Shown one piece after another: positions 58,790 through 64,000 of a stretch of DNA of 64,000 bases; the stretch's first letter is position 1; each line of letters begins with the position of its first letter. The notes under the pieces are model-generated. The model was not told the DNA's origin and ran no database searches. It saw only the letters and a list, made by a program, of their open reading frames with translations. Source of the stretch: Hondaea fermentalgiana. Its lineage: Eukaryota; Sar; Bigyra; Thraustochytrida; Thraustochytriidae. The position numbers and the translations under genes are program-made. The DNA is taken from contig NPFB01000048.1 of the NCBI GenBank assembly GCA_014084085.1, forward strand, positions 1 through 64,000, in the 5' to 3' direction.

Positions 58790-59857
58790 ATGGCGACGAC
58801 AACAACGGCGGCGGCGACGACGACAGCGGCGAACGGGAGCGACGGCATGGGCGGCGGCGGGGCTGCGCAAAGGGAGAGAGCTTTGCAGCAGCAGGAGGCC
58901 ACGCAGCAGGTCGAGAAGGACCGGCAGGCGAGAGAAGAAGTGCCCGTCCGCACGTTGCTCGAGTCGACGCTGGCGCGCTTCAAGGGCAAGCTCCGGGAGG
59001 TGCTGTCGGTGGCGGCAGAGGCGACGAGTGGCAAGAAACACGCGCCGGGCCAGCGCGCGATCGAAGCTTCGTTTGAAGCGCTTGTTCGGGACAACGTGGA
59101 ATTTCGTGCAGCAGTGCAAGTGCTGCACGCGCACCAAGCCTTTCAAAAGGAGATTATTGCCAAGGAAAACGAGATTAAAGCACGCGAGGAGGACATCTTG
59201 AAGCTGTCGGACACGCTGCGAAGCGTCCAGAATGACGTTGAGCGAGAGATCTTTCTCTCGGCTAAACCACTTTTGGGTCGATCCACCGGCAAGCGCGCCC
59301 TGCACGCGGTGGATAGTGCTGCCGTGCTCAAGTACGCACATCGACTGAGCTATTCGACCTCTGCGCCTCCGGGGTGGCATTTTTCACAAGGCGCAGCGAT
59401 TCCTGTGCCTTTTAAGCCAGCTGCGCCACAAGAAGAGCAGATTCGCAACACGTTTCTCTTTGCAGACTTGGATGCTGTTCTACAAAATCGCATTCGGCAG
59501 GCCTCCGGGGAGGAGGCCGCCGAGGGCAACGAAGACAACGAAGACGAGGAAGAGGCCGCTCGCAAGCGCAAGAATGGCGAAGGCGGCGACGGCTCGCCGT
59601 CAGCAGCGAAACGAGCAAGGGTTGACGGTCCTGGCGGCAAGGCTGCTCGCGATCCAGGCGCGGAGGTCGGCAATGATGAGGAAGATGACGATGACGACGA
59701 CGATGATGATGATGACGACGACGACGATGATAACGATGGATCCGGGAGAGATGATGACGACGACGATGGCGATGACGACGACGATGGCGACGATGACGAC
59801 GACGATGACGATGACGACGATGACGACGGCGGCGAGGGCGATCTCTTTGACTTGTAG
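58790..59857 (+). CDS. MED4: Mediator subunit MED4 with long acidic tail (355 aa)
   Basis: MED4 belongs to the middle module of the Mediator complex. After an Ala/Thr-rich N-terminus and a Gln-rich helix comes a coiled-coil part (LLESTLARFKGKLREVL...). The MED4 signature is next: DSAAVLKYAHRLSYSTSAPPGW near residues 178-200 (the YAHR-S-AP-W motif), with PVPFKPAAPQEEQIRNTFLF after it. The final 110 residues are disordered: Lys/Arg-rich, then a tract of about 50 Asp residues with a few Glu, Gly and Asn, ending DLFDL-like. The family is about 270 residues in animals; the excess is the tail. Cyclin C, another Mediator subunit, is in the same window. Confidence 0.85.
   Translation: MATTTTAAATTTAANGSDGMGGGGAAQRERALQQQEATQQVEKDRQAREEVPVRTLLESTLARFKGKLREVLSVAAEATSGKKHAPGQRAIEASFEALVRDNVEFRAAVQVLHAHQAFQKEIIAKENEIKAREEDILKLSDTLRSVQNDVEREIFLSAKPLLGRSTGKRALHAVDSAAVLKYAHRLSYSTSAPPGWHFSQGAAIPVPFKPAAPQEEQIRNTFLFADLDAVLQNRIRQASGEEAAEGNEDNEDEEEAARKRKNGEGGDGSPSAAKRARVDGPGGKAARDPGAEVGNDEEDDDDDDDDDDDDDDDDNDGSGRDDDDDDGDDDDDGDDDDDDDDDDDDDGGEGDLFDL
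59686..59832. repeat. GAC/GAT trinucleotide repeat (poly-Asp coding)
   Basis: A long run of GAC, GAT and GATGAC triplets, encoding the poly-Asp tail of MED4. Codon mixing indicates an old or selected tract rather than a recent pure expansion. Confidence 0.95.
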
Positions 59858-60026
59858 ACTATTGAAAAGTTACATTGTTACTCTTCGCAGTGCAAGCACA
59901 TTGTCAGATTCTTTTTTCGCGGAGTAGAGTTCTTCCAGAGAGCTGCATGCAGATCTTTGCGAACAGACGCACTTGATCACTTAGATTATTATTATTATAA
60001 TTTTACAAGCAGAGGATTCAATCTCT

Positions 60027-61106
60027 CTACTGTCTTCTTTGGTCATCAGAAACGGTGTTGCCAATGTCAAGCGCAACATCGGCTGCTCTTGCGGCAATGC
60101 ACTCGCAGTAAGGGGACTGACAGCATGCGGATTTGCACTGGTCACTCTTGCACGAAGATGTCTCGGAGAGAACGTTGCTCTTGCAGTTGTTGCAACCTTC
60201 GGTCTGCCCAATATTCCAGCACTGCGCCTTCGAGGTGAGCTCGGCGTTCTGACAGCCAAGCTGCGAGCCACACCACGAGCACTTATAAAAGTCGTTGCCC
60301 GAGTTGACGCATCCGTTGGGCGTGTTTTTGATTGGATTGTTGCAGGGACTCTGGTAGCAGCCTGCACTACTGAAACCACGGGCCGCATTCATTGCCTTGG
60401 TGTACCAAACGCATCGTCCACCTGTATGCTGGATTGTGCACTGTCCGTTGTTGATTCGAAAGCACGGATCCGGGACACACTTTTCGCTTTGACCTTGTTT
60501 GCTTGTCAACGAGCCGGCGAACATATTGGCGATCCACATGCAGCCATCGGTGGTCTTGCAGTCTGTGCGATCGAGCTGGAGGCAGGTTTCACCGTTTTGA
60601 TTGATCATCATGGCCGTCATCGGATTCTCGATGCATTTGCTGAATTGAAGTGAGTCTTCGCGCTCGATCCATTCGTCGTAGATGGCGCGGCACACGGTAC
60701 CTTCCTCGAGGTATTTGGCGTCCTTCTTTTTGATCTTGATTTTCTTGGTCCTGCTTTTGCGGCGGCGGCGGCGGCGGCCAAGTGCTCGTCGTTTCGCCTC
60801 GCTCTTGGTGGGCTCAGTGTGCGTTTGTTCCTCTACTATAATTTCTTTGTCTTCTTTGGATTCTTTGGCTTCTTTGAACTCTCCGTCATTGTGCTGCGAG
60901 GGCTGCTTATTGGTGTTTAGGTCAAACTGGAAAAGGGAGGTGGCAAGTTCGCGAGCCTCATCATCGGAGAGCCTCTTTTCTTTGACAAGAGCATGGACTT
61001 GATCGATAACGTCGTCAATAACGCGGTGACCGCGGAGGTCTTTGCCCTGCGCAAATGCAAGTGCACAAATGAGGCCGACCGTGGCGCAAAGTCTAAAGTA
61101 GCGCAT
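60027..61106 (-). CDS. Secreted cysteine-rich protein with basic cluster (359 aa)
   Basis: I do not recognise the family. A clear signal peptide (MRYFRLCATVGLICALAFAQG) indicates secretion. The next 80 residues are charged and include a RRALGRRRRRRKSRTKK basic block that could be a proprotein-convertase site. The C-terminal 200 residues contain many cysteines in irregular pairs (CKTTDGCMWI, CVWY, KCSWCGSQLGC, CCQSPYCEC), suggesting disulfide-bonded small domains related in style to PSI or EGF-like folds. Single exon. It converges on MED4 with about 170 bases between stops. Possible roles include cell wall or adhesion, but nothing is proven. Confidence 0.75.
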   Translation of the reverse strand: MRYFRLCATVGLICALAFAQGKDLRGHRVIDDVIDQVHALVKEKRLSDDEARELATSLFQFDLNTNKQPSQHNDGEFKEAKESKEDKEIIVEEQTHTEPTKSEAKRRALGRRRRRRKSRTKKIKIKKKDAKYLEEGTVCRAIYDEWIEREDSLQFSKCIENPMTAMMINQNGETCLQLDRTDCKTTDGCMWIANMFAGSLTSKQGQSEKCVPDPCFRINNGQCTIQHTGGRCVWYTKAMNAARGFSSAGCYQSPCNNPIKNTPNGCVNSGNDFYKCSWCGSQLGCQNAELTSKAQCWNIGQTEGCNNCKSNVLSETSSCKSDQCKSACCQSPYCECIAARAADVALDIGNTVSDDQRRQ

Positions 61107-62017
61107 TTTTCTCGCTCACGCTCGAACGCTTGCAGGCTATGATAATGAACTCTTGCGATGTTCAAAGTGTTTGGCGTTTGCTTTGCTGCGAAAACCGAAT
61201 TCATCTTGCCTGGTCTCGTTCGTTCGCTCCTTTTTTCGAGCGGGGACGTGAAAACTGAGCCACGCCGGCCAGGCCGGTCTGGCCGGCCATCCGGGTCCGC
61301 GCCTTGAAAACGGGTCCGCGCGCTCAGAATTGGTTCCAACGCGTCTCTGGTCTGCCGTGACCCTCTTCTTCTCCCTAAAGGCACTCACCGAGAAATGGCG
61401 CGGAGTTTGGAGATTTGGTACTTGACGGTCGGCGCGGAGACCGCATGGAGATATAAATTTTCTTCGCTACCGCCGCGGTGTGCCTAATTTTTTGGCTTAC
61501 GATCACATCGTAACAAACAAAGACAATTGCCCGGACGATTAGTAGTACAAAGAAAGAAGAGAGCCTATTGTCCAGGTTCGCTTTGCGTCCGCCGCGCGCG
61601 GCCGCTCGTTCCGCGCCGTGATGAGCATGAATCCCTGCTGCGGGACAATAGCAAGCAAGCAGATGTGCACCTCCTAGCAGGGAGCTAGCTAGCTGCTTCT
61701 TCGTCCCAAAGACGAGCCTTCCATCCCTGCTTCCTCCTCACAACTTGAGCCCCCTTCTTCTTACTGCTGTTTAGCTCAGCTCCGTAACGGCTATGTATCC
61801 AATAATATCCTCTAAACCTCTACTAAGCCATGATATCCTCTGTTCCCCAATTTAAGACCTTAAAGGGGGACTTCGCCGTCACTTCACTTGCGCCTGATGA
61901 CCGTGAATATTGCTGGCTGGCTCGCTGGCCGACTGGCGAGCCTGCCTGCCTCGCTGGTCGGCTTGCTTGCTTGTTAATTGGCCCTCTCTCTCGTCTCCTG
62001 TCTTTCCTTGGACGTCA

Positions 62018-62077
62018 CGATGCGATGCGATGCGATGCGATGCGATGCGATGCGATGCGATGCGATGCGAGGCGATG
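62018..62077. repeat. GCGAT pentamer array
   Basis: About eleven tandem ATGCG/GCGAT pentamers with one or two variants (GAGGC). Confidence 0.95.
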
Positions 62078-63882
62078 CGATGCGACGCAGGCCAGCGCGG
62101 ATCCCGCGATCTGCCTATTTATTCTTTCTATACTTGGCTATAGTATTACTACTAGGTGAAACGGGCTCCATCCCACGACTTGGCTTGCAAGCACTGGTGA
62201 CTAGAACTCACGTGTAGCGAACGCGCTCTGCTCCGCCGCAGCCAGCCAGTCGATCCGCCGCGATCATCTCTTGCTCGACGCGGGATTTCATTGCAATCGC
62301 CAACCAACGCTATGCGCTCCAAGCCGTGCATGCTCTGCTCCGCAATTTGGGTTGCCCGCGGGAGAGGAGCCGAATCGAGATCGCGGCGAGCTCTCACTCG
62401 AGCGAGAGAGACCACCTTTAGCCGCAGACGGCAGCGGAGTCCACGTTCGTCCCCGTTCCACGCGGGCCGCTCCCCTCCCTCCGCGTCCGTTCACGCGTTC
62501 ATTCCCGTTCACGCGTTCATTCGTTCGACCCGCGGCGGCGCCAGCGACAAGAAGCCTGCGGCACGAGTCGCAGCTGCAGCGCGCGAGGACGCCTCGCCTC
62601 GCGACCGTTGTGCAGCATGTAGACGCGAGGACTCGAGGCGCGACCTGTGATTACCGTGCACGCGCTGCGCCGCACCGTATAGGCCTTCACTGCGTTGCAT
62701 CGTGGCGTAAGTTATAAGATACATCAACAGTGAGAACGTCCGCCTGCTCCTGGTGTGACCCTTCATTTCCACCCTTCCTCCCTCCGCGCGGCGGATCTCG
62801 CTCGCGCAGACCGGACTTCTCTCTGGTCGCTCGGCTCTTCCTTGGCGCGACGAGTTCGAGCGCGCCAAGATCGATCTGCTGCCTCTGCGGCCTGCGAAGC
62901 CGTGTCAGACGTGTCGGGCGGGCCCGGATGAACGGGGGCCGAGGCAGGGCAGCAAGCTAATGTAGGTAATGCCCATCGCAGACCAGGCAGGCATCCTTTC
63001 ATTGTAGAATACGACTTGATGATGAGCGCGCGCCGCGTTCTTCACTAACAGTAAACGCGCGACAGCGACTGCAGCGCGTTCGGTCCTCGGCCGGTTCTCG
63101 TCCGGCTCCCGCGGCGCCGGCGGCGAGAACGAGCGCCGATCATGGCTGCTCATGCAGTATACACGTCTCTCCGTCCCTCTCTCGCCGCCCTCGTCCCCGC
63201 CGCGCTCCTCCCCCGCGGGCTCGCAGTCGCTCGCTCGACCTGTATCTTTCGTTGCTTCCTCGGGTCTCCCTTGCCACCGCCGGGACGCGCGACGCCTGTC
63301 CAGGCGGCCGCCCCTGCTCTGCGCTAACATGCATAGGAACTGCGAGAACCGGGAGGGGTCCTCGCTCGCTCCGAGTCGCTTGCGAGCGCGCGCCGCGGTG
63401 GGCGAAGGCGGCCGGGCCGGGCGAGCGCGCGCCAGAAGCAGTGGCGGCAGCTGCGCGAGAAGGGCGGAGCGAGGACGTGGCGGCCGCGCATACCTTCTGC
63501 GCTGCGATCGCGGGGGCGCGGGCACGGGCCTGCCTGCTGCAGCGCCGGGATTTGGCGCCGGCTCCGGCCGGCCTGCGCGCCCGCTGAGCTATGATTGTGG
63601 ACAGTTGTCCACGTTGCGCCTCCTTCGAGAACCAGCCTCACCTCCAGTGGCACGTGCCGAGTCCTGCGTAGAAAGAGAGAGAAGCAGTGATTGTAGTAGT
63701 AGCAGGCTAGTTTGCTGCACGCGCTGCAGCTGCAGCTGCACGCGCTCGACAGAGACTGCGAGCGATGGATGCCCTCGCTCGACATCACGATCCTGCTGCG
63801 GCTGCTGCTCCTCCTCGCAGCGCAGCTGCACGCGGCGCGGGGGCCGGTCGGCCCGGCGCGGCCGCAGGCAGCTGCGCAGAGC

Positions 63883-63951
63883 CGAGCAGAGCAGAGCGGA
63901 GCAGAGCGGAGCAGAGCGGAGCAGAGCGGAGCAGAGCAGAGCAGAGCAGGC
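63883..63951. repeat. AGCAGAGCGG decamer/pentamer array
   Basis: Four to five copies of AGCAGAGCGG followed by AGCAG pentamers. The unit is the complement of the CTCTG repeat at the opposite end of the window (274-304). Confidence 0.9.
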
Positions 63952-64000
63952 AGGGATGGATCGACTCCACTCCCCGCCTTGGAGGGCGCGACGTTGCTTG

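Larger units (their letters stand above)
61107..64000. other. Intergenic, repeat-rich; no gene supported
   Basis: About 2.9 kb to the end of the window. Contains a GCGAT array (62018-62077) and a decamer array (63883-63951). Open frames here translate to Arg/Ala/Ser-rich sequence without domains. No tRNA or rRNA was recognised by eye. Part of it should be the promoter of the secreted-protein gene. Confidence 0.6.

Noticed and set aside
61830..63831. Several 60-200 codon frames near the right end
   Set aside because: All overlap simple repeats and are Arg/Ala/Ser-rich on competing strands, with no domain.
1..64000. CRISPR arrays, tRNA or rRNA genes
   Set aside because: Short tandem repeats are contiguous microsatellites without spacers; no cloverleaf with a T-loop and no rRNA landmark was recognised by eye. 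A covariance-model scan would be decisive.

Overview
This is a nuclear genomic window from a eukaryotic protist. The gene set includes Arp2/3 subunit ARPC2, cyclin C and MED4 of Mediator, the NMD factor SMG9, a SKI3-type TPR protein, mitochondrial COX10, the flagellar microtubule-inner protein CFAP45, ABCA and ABCG transporters and a TKL receptor-like kinase. Introns are few and short: four can be placed, at 36309-36478, 45056-45182, 57856-57921 and 58056-58301, with GTACGT, GTAAGT or GTAGGT donors. Reading frames are long and GC-rich, and intergenic DNA is full of short tandem repeats. This suggests a flagellated stramenopile, probably a labyrinthulomycete/thraustochytrid; that assignment is inference. 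A 100-base assembly gap lies at 53095-53194.

Layout: ABCA transporter (-), ARPC2 (+), cyclin C (-), SMG9 (+), four-domain purine-catabolism fusion (-), HpxO-type urate hydroxylase (+), mitochondrial CBS-pair protein (+), P-loop NTPase (-), PIN-like carrier (+), COX10 (+), DEP-SANT-C2-glycosyltransferase (-, 2 exons), disordered protein (-), small conserved protein (-), ABCG half-transporter (+, 2 exons), receptor-like TKL kinase plus pseudokinase (-), CFAP45 (+), gap, SKI3-like protein (-, 3 exons), MED4 (+), secreted Cys-rich protein (-), then about 2.9 kb of repeat-rich DNA without a supported gene. Many neighbours are divergent pairs sharing a 0.4-2 kb intergenic space.

The outstanding locus is 15811-23210. 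One continuous 1591-codon frame joins a malate synthase, an OHCU decarboxylase, a class C beta-lactamase-fold serine hydrolase and a two-repeat allantoicase. Head to head with it, about 1.4 kb away, is a gene closely resembling bacterial HpxO, the FAD-dependent urate hydroxylase. Together they cover urate to 5-hydroxyisourate (HpxO), OHCU to S-allantoin (decarboxylase), allantoate to ureidoglycolate plus urea (allantoicase) and glyoxylate to malate (malate synthase). The steps not assigned are HIU hydrolase, allantoinase and ureidoglycolate lyase; the serine-hydrolase domain is a candidate for one of them. This looks like a compact eukaryotic uric-acid-to-malate catabolic locus built around a megaenzyme. 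Domain identities are read from motifs recognised by eye; no searches were run.
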